Shown here: positions 27,309 through 35,535 of the stretch, piece by piece
Numbering within the stretch: the first letter of the stretch is position 1
How the letters are laid out: each line of letters begins with the position of its first letter
DNA from: Sacculina carcini
Lineage: Eukaryota > Arthropoda > Thecostraca > Sacculinidae
Assembly: GCA_916048095.2 (NCBI GenBank)
Contig: OU696573.1
Span: 10,007,306-10,071,305, forward strand
Direction: 5' to 3'
Length of the DNA: 64,000 nucleotides
Notes under the pieces: model-generated
Databases searched by the model: none
The model's input: only the letters and a program-made list of their open reading frames with translations
Told to the model about the DNA's origin: nothing
Position numbers and translations under genes: made by a program

Positions 27309-30066
27309 CAAACAAATGAAAGAATACAAAGAGAATAGAGTTACAGCGAATTTTCACTGCAGAACCGTTATTTTGCTAGTGACGTCACCCACAGAATGTA
27401 GCCACATACTTTGAACACACACACACATACACACACAAACATACACACTGATACAAGCATACACGGAAACATATGGATTATGTACCAGTTGTGTTTGTGG
27501 AAGGGGCTCGTAAGAGTTGAACGTCAAAAGCAACGCAGAAATAGCTTGACCAAAACTGTTATGTAAGTGATCATGCAATCATGAACGAACAATTTGTTCA
27601 GGAACTTCAAAAATAATATGAATACTAATTTGTACAAGTTATTTCGAACATAATCATAGGCTCAGGTGTATTATGTCAAAATTTATTAATGGTGATATGC
27701 CGTCGTACACACATCAATACGGTGAATGCTATATCGTTTAGGTCGTATCTCAAGTATATACACGCCAATACATACATGCACATACGAACATACTCTAGCG
27801 ATGTCTATTAGTCAAAGTCAACAGTGCAAGACACACACACTCACACACACTGAAACAAACATAGACATAACTTCCGGCGGAAACTGAAGCAATACACAAC
27901 AGACACACGGACACACGTGCCTATATTGGTAATGTCCGCACGTGTTAAGTCAACAACCCTGCTTAGCATGTGACCTTGTGCCTGTGACCTTGTGTCTGTG
28001 ACCTTGTGCCTGTGACCTTGTGCCTGTGACCTTGCGCCTGTGACCTTGCGCCTATGACCTTGTTACTGTGATCTTGTGCCTGTGACCTTGTGTCTGTGAC
28101 CTTGTGCCTGTGACCTTTTGTCTGTGATCTTGTGCCTGTGATCTTGTGTCTGTGATCTTGTGTCTGTGATCTTGTGTCTGTGATCTTGTGTCTGTGATCT
28201 TGTGTCTGTGATCTTGTGCCTGTGACCTTGTGCCTGTGACCTTTTGTCTGTGACCTTGTGTCTGTGACCTTGTGCCTGTGACCTTGTGCCCGACACGAAC
28301 TGTTGTCACTCCATATTGCAGTTACTAAAGATCCAATATTCTAATTAAATATTCACAAAATCACTTCCAGCCAGCTGAAACTGGGCATAAGTTTTTTATT
28401 CGAGAATAAAATTACTAGAAAATAGTTCAGATGGCAAGTTTGGAATTCAGGCGAATTTGGTAGAATTTGTGAAGTTTGGATGATGCAAACTCGTCTTATA
28501 GACTTTTCAGATATTTATGTAAACATGCGTAATATCACTTTCAGCTGATAATTCGGTTGGAAATAGGTCTTTCAATCCTGAGAGACATTGTGTGCCGTTG
28601 AAATCTGCACGAAATCAGAGTGTCGATGGTGAATCACTACATTATCTGTAGTCAGCTGATTATGAGGCGGTGCAACAGCTGACTGCGCCACGCACTTCTA
28701 CCAATAATCAGCTGGCCGACATTTCTGACACGTCATAACACTTGCAAGTTGATACAACGTGCACACACACACACACACATACACACTGGATTACAGGTGT
28801 GTTTATCTAAGGATGAATATTGACAAGGAATAATGGTTTCAACTTGAAAAGTAAAGGAATAACGTTAGGGTTACGTGAGGTTGGGTGTAGGGGTAAGGTC
28901 TCATATTTGAAAGGTAAACGATTTGCATTGTTGTGTCCAAGAGTTCAGAGTGAGTTCGTTGTCGAAGTTCAATGAACCGACTTTTTTCCATTCGGTTCGT
29001 TCTCACAAGAGTCTACAACAATGCTTTGTTTCCCAAACCAAAAATCACTGACACACTGTGCTGAAATGTATGCATCTGCACTATGCCTGTACGTTCTTGT
29101 GAATTTTGACAACCTCCCACACACCTACACACACATACATGCAGCGAATAGTGAATGGGCGGGCGGTATATTAGCTGTCTTTTGACTGCGGATGCAGTAC
29201 CGCTAGCAACTGTTCAGCAAGGACAACACGTTGGTGATTGGGTTGAGCGTCGTTGTAACGTTTTCTCACCACTAGCAAGGCTGTTGTCACTGTCACTGTT
29301 GAAGCTAGAAGTGTTGTCATTGTGGTGTTGATTTGAAGTCGGGCTGTTTTCTGCTCTGTTTTCTGTTCTATACCTTTTACAATTTCATTTGTCCCAACTG
29401 AAATCAAAATTGCCCAAAATTGCAAAATTATAGTTTGATGTTTGTGCTAGTTTTTACTATCTTAGTTCATGTTTCATCTTCTGTCTCGTTCGTTGCTTCT
29501 ATCTTCTTCTGTCGAATAATCCACTAGAGAAGTCAATTTAGTTGCATATTCTGTATTTTTGTTCATATTCTGTATTTACTTGCTTTTTGGGAGTAGAATT
29601 AGGATAATCGCTGGTTCGATCCTGAACACTGGCTGATCCAGAGGGGGGCTGAATCTCCCCCAAATATTGTCATCAAATCCTCATAACCACGAGGTTCACT
29701 AAAGGAAATCGATAAAAATATTTTTCTGTTGTATTTGTTGATATACGCGAAGCATATTCGTACATTATTGTGTGTGTAAACATGTGTACATATCATCGAA
29801 AAATGTTCCAAGTCATGACCTTCTCACGCTACCTAGTCATACATAATTTAGCCCCCCCCCCCCAAATTGCAGTCTGGATCCGCTACTGGTCCTGAAACAG
29901 TATGTGTGTGTGTGTACGTGTGCGTGTATGTTTGCAGGAAATGTTACGCGGTTGTTGGAGACGGGTGGAGCGACTGGTGCAAGAGTTGTGTGTTGATCAC
30001 GACTCGAACAAGACCAGCAAGAGAAACGCCTCAACACCCACCGATCTGTTCGATATCAACTTCTGA
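1502..30066 (+). CDS. CCND: Cyclin D, G1/S cyclin (exons 2-5; exon 1 off the left edge)
   Basis: Cyclin D binds CDK4/6, drives phosphorylation of Rb in the nucleus and commits cells to S phase. Four coding exons read 1502-1717, 13969-14131, 25392-25537 and 29938-30066, with introns in phases 0, 1 and 0. These are the phases and approximate exon sizes of vertebrate CCND genes (exon 2 is 216 nt, as I recall for human CCND1). Together they encode 217 residues: the rest of cyclin fold 1 (PLAMNLLDRFLS, FISSKLRE), fold 2, and a C-terminus ending STPTDLFDINF. That ending matches the Thr286 phosphodegron of cyclin D1. The N-terminal exon with the Rb-binding LxCxE motif was not found and should lie upstream of position 1. 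The gene spans at least 28.5 kb because its introns are packed with microsatellites and transposons. Which vertebrate paralogue it is closest to cannot be said. Confidence 0.93.
4519..4759. mobile_element. hAT-like MITE, family 2
   Basis: The ends CAGGGCCGGAATTTGG and the reverse complement of CAGGGCTGGATTCAGG are flanked by ATACGAGC and ATACGATC, an 8-bp duplication with one mismatch. It is 241 bp with GGGGCCT runs near both ends. Confidence 0.75.
5563..5850 (+). pseudogene. LINE reverse-transcriptase C-terminal fragment
   Basis: The frame 5563-5799 ends in KKYSFLNRTVDAWNNLDREI and VEEFKRGLDQCW, the conserved LINE ORF2 C-terminus (YSFxNRxVxxWNxLPxxxV...FKxxLDxxW). Only the last 80 residues remain, inserted between CA microsatellites. 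A more decayed copy of the same segment seems to lie at about 5355-5460 (AGTATAGTTTTCCAAATAGG). Confidence 0.7.
6607..6979. mobile_element. hAT-like MITE, family 1 copy B with internal minisatellite
   Basis: The ends are CAGAGCCGTAGCAACCG and CGCAACGGCTCTG, with identical flanks ACTGATAT at 6599-6606 and 6980-6987. It shares the AT-rich centre with copy A in reverse orientation. From 6808 to 6950 a unit of about 23 bp (GGGGGCCCCAAGTGTTGCCT) is repeated about six times. Confidence 0.82.
7131..7385. mobile_element. Truncated hAT-like MITE, family 3
   Basis: It begins CAGTGGTTGTTAACCTTT, then the CTCGCACCCCTTTC shared with other family-3 copies, and fades near cacccctta at about 7380 without a second terminal repeat. 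Confidence 0.6.
7816..8081. mobile_element. hAT-like MITE, family 3 (CAGTGGTTCTCAACC type)
   Basis: The ends CAGGGTTTCTTAACCGGGGG and AAAAGGTTGAGAACCACTG are flanked by TTATAGCG and CTATAGCG (7 of 8 match). The motif is the classic terminal repeat of Charlie/Tip100-type hAT MITEs. Confidence 0.78.
8679..8739. repeat. (AC)30 microsatellite
   Basis: Pure AC dinucleotide run in cyclin D intron 2. Confidence 0.95.
9991..10023. repeat. (TA)16 microsatellite
   Basis: Pure TA run in cyclin D intron 2, flanked by CATACAC-rich sequence. Confidence 0.95.
10705..10745. repeat. Short TTAGG-like interstitial repeat
   Basis: GTTAGGTTAGGTACGGTTGG continues into three more GGTTA units. It is too short and too imperfect to be a telomere. 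Confidence 0.6.
13969..14131 (+). CDS. CCND: Cyclin D exon 3
   Basis: The acceptor is a (TG)n run followed directly by tag|GAG; the donor is ACAG|gtgtgt. The 163-nt exon enters in phase 0 and leaves in phase 1. It encodes EWEVLVLHKLQWQLGAVTA and continues to LVLMCAT, matching the cyclin D stretch that joins folds 1 and 2 and ends in ALCAT. A LINE fragment starts about 30 nt after the donor. Confidence 0.93.
14160..14375 (+). pseudogene. LINE reverse-transcriptase C-terminal fragment
   Basis: The frame to 14344 reads KLRKTRCRIDIKKYGFSLPF, then NKLSLFKNRLDK, the same ORF2 C-terminal motif as the fragment at 5563. It begins about 30 nt after the cyclin D exon 3 donor, on the same strand. Confidence 0.65.
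14911..15105. repeat. (CA)n array, about 195 bp
   Basis: Nearly pure CA dinucleotides with a few TCATAC interruptions, in cyclin D intron 3. Confidence 0.95.
16585..16632 (+). mobile_element. Retroelement tail, GCGCTATATCAAAT type
   Basis: TGCGCTATATCAAATATACG then TTG-rich repeat. The same sequence occurs on the minus strand at 32757-32805. It looks like the 3' end of a SINE or LINE related to the GCGCTATATAAAT tails. Confidence 0.45.
18141..18211. repeat. (TG)35 microsatellite
   Basis: Pure TG run in cyclin D intron 3. Confidence 0.95.
18813..19022. mobile_element. hAT-like MITE, family 4 (GTGGCGGATCCAG ends)
   Basis: The ends TAGTGGCGGATCCAGAG and CTGGATCCGCCAGTG have identical flanks TGTTGGAC at 18805-18812 and 19023-19030. 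It is 210 bp, with a G-run just inside the left end. Confidence 0.85.
22369..23629. mobile_element. Non-autonomous hAT-type DNA transposon, 1,261 bp
   Basis: The ends are perfect 14-bp inverted repeats (TAGGGCTGTCAAAA), flanked by identical 8-bp duplications GTGATGAA at 22361-22368 and 23630-23637, the hAT hallmark. Many copies of AGTAACCTAA/AGTAACTTT lie near both ends, likely transposase-binding subterminal repeats. Two internal frames (98 and 70 codons) resemble nothing I recognise. Confidence 0.88.
23887..23953. repeat. (AC)33 microsatellite
   Basis: Pure AC run about 260 bp after the hAT element at 22369. Confidence 0.95.
25057..25310. mobile_element. hAT-like MITE, family 1 copy C
   Basis: The left end is degenerate (CAGATACGTTGCAAGG) and the right end is GGTTGCTACGGCTCTG. 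The interior GGGGCCCCATTATAAATAAA matches copy A. No clear target duplication remains. It ends 81 nt before cyclin D exon 4. Confidence 0.65.
25392..25537 (+). CDS. CCND: Cyclin D exon 4
   Basis: The acceptor is ttgttggcag|ACTAC and the donor GATCTG|gtcagt. The exon enters in phase 1 (split Asp codon) and leaves in phase 0. DYDFLMFPASMVAASCVTAA aligns with the second cyclin fold of cyclin D (DVKF..NPPSMVAAGSV in human D1). A transposon-like element ends 81 nt upstream, inside the intron. Confidence 0.92.
26389..26628 (+). repeat. Left arm of a long inverted repeat
   Basis: About 240 bp (from CACTGTGTATG to TCAGTTGAAAGT) recur in reverse complement at 28541-28787 with roughly 93-95 percent identity by eye, for example GGTAGAAGTGCGTGGCGCAG. 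The arms enclose about 1.9 kb. They may be the long terminal repeats of a DNA transposon whose inside has been replaced by simple repeats. Confidence 0.8.
27241..27307. repeat. (CA)33 microsatellite
   Basis: CA run with one TACA interruption, inside the inverted-repeat interval. Shorter TG/CA runs lie at 26740, 26850 and 26923. Confidence 0.92.
27965..28292. repeat. 14-bp minisatellite, about 23 units
   Basis: Units of TGTGACCTTGTGCC with variants (TGTGATCTTGTGTC, TTTTGTC) run for about 325 bp. They stay in register, so all reading frames remain open, which explains the long Gln/His/Lys-type frames. It lies inside the inverted repeat, in cyclin D intron 4. Confidence 0.92.
28541..28787 (-). 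repeat. Right arm of a long inverted repeat
   Basis: Reverse complement of 26389-26628. The outer ends on both sides run into a short CA/TG tract (TGTGTATGTGTGTG), and the inner ends diverge right after the (A/G)CTTTCA-GAAAGT boundary. Confidence 0.8.
29627..29888. mobile_element. hAT-like MITE, family 4, next to cyclin D exon 5
   Basis: The ends CACTGGCTGATCCAGAGG and CAGTCTGGATCCGCTACTG have flanks ATCCTGAA and GTCCTGAA (7 of 8). It is the reverse orientation of the 18813 copy and shares the TCATAACC...GAGGTTCACTAAA interior. It ends 49 nt before exon 5. Confidence 0.78.
29938..30066 (+). CDS. CCND: Cyclin D exon 5 (terminal) with TPTD phosphodegron
   Basis: The acceptor is atgtttgcag|GAA, behind about 35 nt of TG-rich sequence; the stop TGA is at 30064-30066. 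It encodes 42 residues starting EMLRGCWRRVERLVQELC, parallel to DCLRACQEQIEALLE in human D1, and ending STPTDLFDINF. The acidic stretch that precedes the degron in vertebrates is missing here. The phase-0 entry agrees with exon 4. Confidence 0.92.
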   Translation, partial: EMLRGCWRRVERLVQELCVDHDSNKTSKRNASTPTDLFDINF

Positions 30067-33000
30067 AGTGCGGCCAACAGAGGAACTGGTAGTTGTGCAT
30101 TTGTCCGTTATGTGATACAGATGGCGCTTTAATCGGGATTGTATTGTATCGAGTCTGTTGCCTATTAGTGTTCGCCATGTGGAGTTGTATGTTTGTGCGT
30201 CTGCGTGTGTGTGTGTCTGCGTGTGTGTGTGTGTGTGTTTGTGTTTGTATATAGTTACTTGTGTTCATATTTGTCGTGGAACAACGTTTCCTGTGCTTGT
30301 CAAATATTTCAGCAGAACCTGTATCCAAACGTGCATGAGTGTCAGTATGCTAGCAAGAAATGTATACCACGTGCATACTAAGCTGCATGACTCTCTTTTA
30401 ACTACAAATGCATCATATTATGTCGCACGGTCATTAAATGGCCGTTGTTGTCTGTCTGTCTGTATGTCCGTATGCTCTTACAAGATCACACCGAACGTAT
30501 TGACATGTTCAGCACATAAATTGTTGTGTGTATTTATTGTTGATTCTGTGTTTATGTTTATGTTTACGCAAAAAAGCAGCAAGATCGTTCTACCTGTGGT
30601 GTCTGTGCATATATATACACATGTATGTATGTTTGTATGTGTTTTTCCATATGCGCTTTGCGTGTAGCAAAAATGTAGTAATTCATTTGGCGTAGTTATG
30701 TCTATATTTGTCTCCGATTTGTGAGTATCCTATCCTTTCGTTTCTGGCTTTGATTGTTTTTCATTGTTGTGTATCATTTATCTTGCTCATCAGTAGGGAC
30801 GATAGCTATAACCGAAGGGAATATTTCGCAAGGTGAGATCAACTTTTATATTAATTTGTTGAATTGATTTTTGACATTATTTTTTATTTGTTTTGGTCAA
30901 TATTTCTACCGAATTTTACTATTAACTTTATACTTACTAAAATTAATTTTAATAAATTAAATTTACAATTTTTTTTTCAGGCCATTGTTAGCTTATGACT
31001 TTTCAGCAATAATCAAGCACGAATTGAGATCAATTGGTTTTATAAAATAATAGTTGAATTTTTCAAATGAAAAAATCAAGTTTTAAATCATTTAGCCACA
31101 AGACAGAAATGAAAAATATATCATAATTGCTCGGTAATTATTCTAATGTGAGAAGTTAACAAATGAATCTAATATTTGAATGTTTTCCGAAATAATTTCC
31201 TAATGAATATATATTGTTCCTGTTCTGTGCACTATTACTGTTTTGAAGACGAATAGTATCATATTTCCGCGCTTTGGTGTCAATTGCACGTGGATTGTAT
31301 TTTGCATTATACCGTGCCAAATTGTGATTTTTGATTGTTAGCATTGTAACTATTGTTGACTGTACATATTTTCTGCTTTAGGTGAGTTTTTTTGTTGTCA
31401 TTTTTGCACGTTTACTATAAAATATGGACCATTGAAATTTAGTAGATTCAACGAAATACATCCTTATAAAATTTGCCTTGTAATGCGTCTGGTTAATTTT
31501 ATTCATTGGGTTTTATATGACAAATTGTATGAAATGATCTGGTAGCAGAAATAAAACTAAAATATATCTACAAGACGTCACGCCACAACCGTACCACTAA
31601 CGACTCATATTTTCTCACTCATTCTCTCTCTCTCGCACCATACACAATGACACAACATATCTATGAAATGGAGCGAATCTGGAAAATATTCTAATTATCA
31701 GCGCGCAAGTAGCGTTACGGTCGGGCCGTGTCACTCAAGTTTGCCCTTCATATAGTGTCCCCGTAATCAGCTAGGCAGAATGACGCGTTGGTGTTTCAAT
31801 GTTGAAGGGTTTTATTCAATATGCTGATCCCACTGCTTGAAGGGTTAGAATAATTCTAAAATGATTCTCATGACTTCGGCTAATTACTCGGGCAAGAATT
31901 TGGTGCATGTTTGAATGTTTGTCGGAGTGAGATGATGAGTGGCTTTAGTGATGTACACATTTGTGTTCCTACCAATTAGTTTGAGAGGCTTTGTTGAAGC
32001 TGCCTGGTTCATTTTTGTATTTCTCAAATGTATGTGAACGACCGGCTGCGTGCTGTGATGATGGGAGCGATATTTTGCGTCATTTTAAAGTATACAAAGC
32101 GCTAGTGGAAGCGATCAGGCACATGAACTTGCGTGATATTGTGATATTGTAATTGTCGGATATTGTGATCCAGTAATTGTCGGAAATCGCCAGTACACTG
32201 CAGCACCATCTGCACGTCGGCCTCCGCAGCAGCTTGTGCACATCCGCCTAGTCACAGATCGAGCATACACTCACTCCTAAAGACGCGGAAATGTTTAGAA
32301 CCACAAACATATGAAACAGATTACACTTTACATATTGCATAGTAGACATCTCATATTAGACGTGTTGCAGGGATTTTCAAAGAGTTTGACCACCGTTTTA
32401 ACCATGTTCCTACTACTTGACATAACTTTTATTCCAACACCGTGGTACGTATGACTATGCTTTTATTGTGTATACCTGTAATGACTATCTATGTTGTAAG
32501 ATGCTTCTAAAACCACGTAGTGGATGAATGTCGCAATAAATTACATATGTCGCCGTGTTGATAGCGTTGAAATGAGGTCCAGCAGCTTACGTGTAGGACC
32601 AGGTGACAACCAGAGGCACACCTAGTTGTTTTTTTATTTGTTTTCGACTGCTCGGTTTCTTGCACGGGTCCATGTGTTTGTCTAGAGCTGTGCATGTATC
32701 CTACAATTGTTGAGAAGTTCTTTCCGTTGGGTCATGGCGATAATGGTTCTTTAGACTACAACAACTACAACAACAACATGTATTTGATATAGCGCACTTT
32801 CGAGGCAAAGGCGCGAGCAGTAATAAAAGTATAGACACATGTGGGCACATGGAGAGCCGTATGGAGACAAAAATATGGAGCACAAATCGACAGAAAGTAC
32901 ATGGCTGCTTGCAAAATTGAATACATACATACACACGAACACATGCACACGCACACATACACACGCACATACATACACATGCATACACATATATACACAT

Positions 33001-33346
33001 ATACATATGTGAATGATCCGATTATGTGACTATGCTATTGACCCGAGGTCTAACATGGATACACATTTCCTGTGGTTTTTGCTGTTCAACTGTTGTTTGT
33101 TCAGCGTTCCTATTTGGAATCTTGAAATCTTGGTTGCTTTCCTGTCAATCACTTCGCCACATTCGCCACATTCGGCAGCCATGAAACTAAACGAAACCCA
33201 CACAGCATGTCTGGCGGCGTGATCATTGTCGTGTTGATTTTGGCTGTGTCGTTGGCCATCTAGCTGCGCGTTTCTGGCTAAGTGTTTGCGTATTTGTGTG
33301 TATGTGTGTGTGTGGTTGCGGTGGCGAGCGTTTGGGCAGCGCAGGA
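30067..33346. other. Cyclin D 3' flank and NIF3L1 upstream region
   Basis: AT-rich with no recognised exon. The cyclin D 3'UTR begins at 30067; an aataaa near 30950 is a possible but unproven end. A retroelement tail lies at 32757 (minus), and a TG-rich stretch precedes the NIF3L1 start. Confidence 0.6.
32757..32805 (-). mobile_element. Retroelement tail, GCGCTATATCAAAT type
   Basis: The minus strand reads GTGCGCTATATCAAATACAT then (TTG)n, matching the copy at 16585. Confidence 0.45.
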
Positions 33347-34480
33347 ATGGCCCGCGTTGGTGTTGAATTGGCCGAGGCGGTATCGCGGCTCGAGCGGTTG
33401 TTCCCGGCGCGTCTGGCCGCCTCGTGGGATAACGTCGGCTTGCTATTGAGTCCGGCCGCTGATTGCAGCGACGACGAGCGGCCGGCACGTGTGCGTGTTG
33501 CGCTGCTCACCAACGATCTGACGCGACCAGTGCTCGATGAGGCAGTCAGTCTCAACGTCGACCTGCTGGTCAGCTATCATCCGCCGCTGTTTCGGCCGGT
33601 ACAGCGACTGTGTGCCGGCGTGGGCGCCTCCCACGACGACTGGAAGACGCACGTGCTGGTCACGTGCCTGCAGCGACGCATGGCCGTATTCTCGCCGCAC
33701 ACCAGCGCCGACAGTGTGGTGGACGGCGTCAACGACTGGCTGTGTGACTCGCTGGCGCCGCTGCAAGCTAGCGTGCCGCTGCAGCCGTCCGACGACGTGT
33801 CAGCTGACGTATCCGTCAAGTTGACGGCTGTGGTTGACTGTCAGATGCTGGTGGACAAGATGAGAGCGGCGTGTGCCGGCGAGAAGTCGACGCAACTACA
33901 CGTGGAAGGCGCGGTGATCGCCGACGATCAGGAGCGACGCGGTCCGTCCTCGTGGTCGGTCAGCTTAATAGCGAACATGGTGGACAGCCGCGCGGTGGCG
34001 CGAGTGAGACGTGTACTGGACGCGACTGCGGTCAACTATCAGCTACAGCTGCAAGCGGCTGGTGGACGGCCGGAGCTGCGGTGTGGATCCGGCCGATTGG
34101 CTTGTCTGCAACAACCGCTCTCCCTCGACGAAGCCGTGCGACGTGTCAAGCAGCACGTGGGCTTGAATCACGTGCGGCTGGCGCGCGCAATTAACGTGTC
34201 GCCGACGAGGCAGGTGCGCACGGTGGCCGTGTGTGCCGGCAGCGGGGGATCGCTGCTGGTACCGCCGCCGGCGTGCGTCGATTTGCTGGTGAGCGGCGAG
34301 ATGTCGCATCACCAGCTGCTGGATGCCGTGCATGCCGGGTGTCATGTGGTGTTGTGTGAACACAGCAACAGTGAGCGTGGCTACCTGCGTCGTCTGGCTG
34401 CCACACTGCGCGACCAGTTCGGCGGTCATGTGGATGTTCACGTCTCGCAGGCAGACCGCGACCCGGTCGAAGTTGTCTGA
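33347..34480 (+). CDS. NIF3L1: NIF3-like protein 1 (NIF3L1/DUF34 family), intron-free
   Basis: 377 residues in one uninterrupted frame, the same length as I recall for human NIF3L1. Landmarks in order are ASWDNVGLLL (25-34), ALLTNDLTRPVLDEA (52-66), LLVSYHPPLFRP (74-85), FSPHTSADSVVDGVN, CAGSGGSLL, SGEMSHHQLLDA (316-327), CEHSNSERGYL and the terminal ADRDPVEVV. The His and Glu residues of YHPP, GEMSHH and CEHS are the metal-binding motifs of the family, a conserved metal-dependent hydrolase-like fold of uncertain substrate. ATG 33347 is chosen because homology begins right after it. The open frame extends upstream only through Cys/Val-rich TG-repeat translation. Codon use is GC-rich, unlike the surrounding AT-rich DNA. 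Lack of introns could reflect an old retrocopy or simple intron loss. Confidence 0.93.
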   Translation: MARVGVELAEAVSRLERLFPARLAASWDNVGLLLSPAADCSDDERPARVRVALLTNDLTRPVLDEAVSLNVDLLVSYHPPLFRPVQRLCAGVGASHDDWKTHVLVTCLQRRMAVFSPHTSADSVVDGVNDWLCDSLAPLQASVPLQPSDDVSADVSVKLTAVVDCQMLVDKMRAACAGEKSTQLHVEGAVIADDQERRGPSSWSVSLIANMVDSRAVARVRRVLDATAVNYQLQLQAAGGRPELRCGSGRLACLQQPLSLDEAVRRVKQHVGLNHVRLARAINVSPTRQVRTVAVCAGSGGSLLVPPPACVDLLVSGEMSHHQLLDAVHAGCHVVLCEHSNSERGYLRRLAATLRDQFGGHVDVHVSQADRDPVEVV

Positions 34481-34888
34481 CTTGTGTATTTGCTTGTGTG
34501 TGAGAGGATATCTTGGAATGATTTCAAGTGGCTACCGACAATGGACAATACAGAAGAATGAGAATTGTTTGGCAGGTGTTTTGATCTATGTGATTTGTGA
34601 CTGTATCTCCAGTGTTTCAGTCGGTGAAAATGTCACCACTTGGCTAAGATAATACTGGATGATATAGGATCAACAGAGGATGTCATTAACAAATATTACG
34701 CGAAATATATCATTTCTAGACTGCATCGCTTCCAATTTCGACTGACCATGTTGAAGTATGGTGAATTGTCTGTTTGGTGAATTGTCTGTTTAAGGAGCGC
34801 TAATCCACCTGGGTTGGATTCCTTCGTTGGGGGGTGGATGGTGGTGGGAGTGTGGTGGAGAGGAGTGGTAGCTTGGCAAGAGTGGGGT

Positions 34889-34946
34889 AACGACTGCAAC
34901 AATAAGGAGCGATAATCCACCTGGGTTGGCTCCTGTTGCAGTCGTT
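34889..34946. other. 13-bp perfect hairpin with nested stem, downstream of NIF3L1
   Basis: AACGACTGCAACA pairs perfectly with TGTTGCAGTCGTT. Within the loop GGAGC pairs with GCTCC. The loop sequence TAATCCACCTGGGTTGG is also present at 34802-34818 without the outer stem. Confidence 0.7.
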
Positions 34947-35087
34947 CGGTGGTTGAATTAAAATATTTAAAAAATTGTCCTTTCATCCATTTTGTCTAGA
35001 TGTAGCATAGCGTTAATTCAATGAGTCTCATGCATAAATCCTACCGGTAATTCGTAAGGCACCTAAACGAATGCTTAGTTAAAGGTC

Positions 35088-35405
35088 AAAGGCCTAAGTG
35101 GCAGCTGCTACACGGGAAGAAGCCGAAGGTTATGGACACACAGGCGTGCCCCGTGCAGCTCGCTGCCACCACAGAACCGACCCTCTCCACTCTATGGCGC
35201 CACAAGGACGAAAGGCGTATTAGAGAGAGCCACCTCCCCAGAATGCATAGCACAACACATGACTGATATCTGGTACCATCATTTCCTGCTGGGTGGACAG
35301 GGGCTGTGGGATTATGTATTTTGCCCAATGAAATTTTGCTCCGCCTGGTTTCGTACCACGAACGGCTTGTGAGGCGAGTGTGCTACCACTACACCACGGA
35401 GCCCA
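35088..35405 (-). mobile_element. tRNA-derived SINE, copy 1
   Basis: On the minus strand a tRNA-like head (GGGCTCCGTGGTGTAGTGG A-box region; anticodon-like CTCACAA, Val type) is followed by a body of about 250 bp shared with copies at 53690 and 58226 (CCCCTGTCCACCCAGCAG, ATGATGGTACCAGATATCAG, GTGGCAGCGAGCTGCACGG). The B-box is degenerate here. Confidence 0.82.
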
Positions 35406-35535
35406 CGGAGTCATTTTCAGTTATGTTTACACTAGCGAGGGTTCAATCTTCGTGGCATTTATGGTTCTTTCTGTGTATGTGTGTATGTGCGTGTCGTACT
35501 GTAAACGTCGCGCGGGCCGGCATAAGACAAACGTG

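Larger units (their letters stand above)
25538..29937 (+). other. CCND: Cyclin D intron 4 (4.4 kb)
   Basis: It contains the inverted-repeat pair, the 14-bp minisatellite, CA runs and the MITE at 29627. Confidence 0.8.

Noticed and set aside
28052..28309. 85-residue repetitive frame (TRSQTQGHRHK type)
   Set aside because: It is a by-product of the 14-bp minisatellite, which leaves every frame open.
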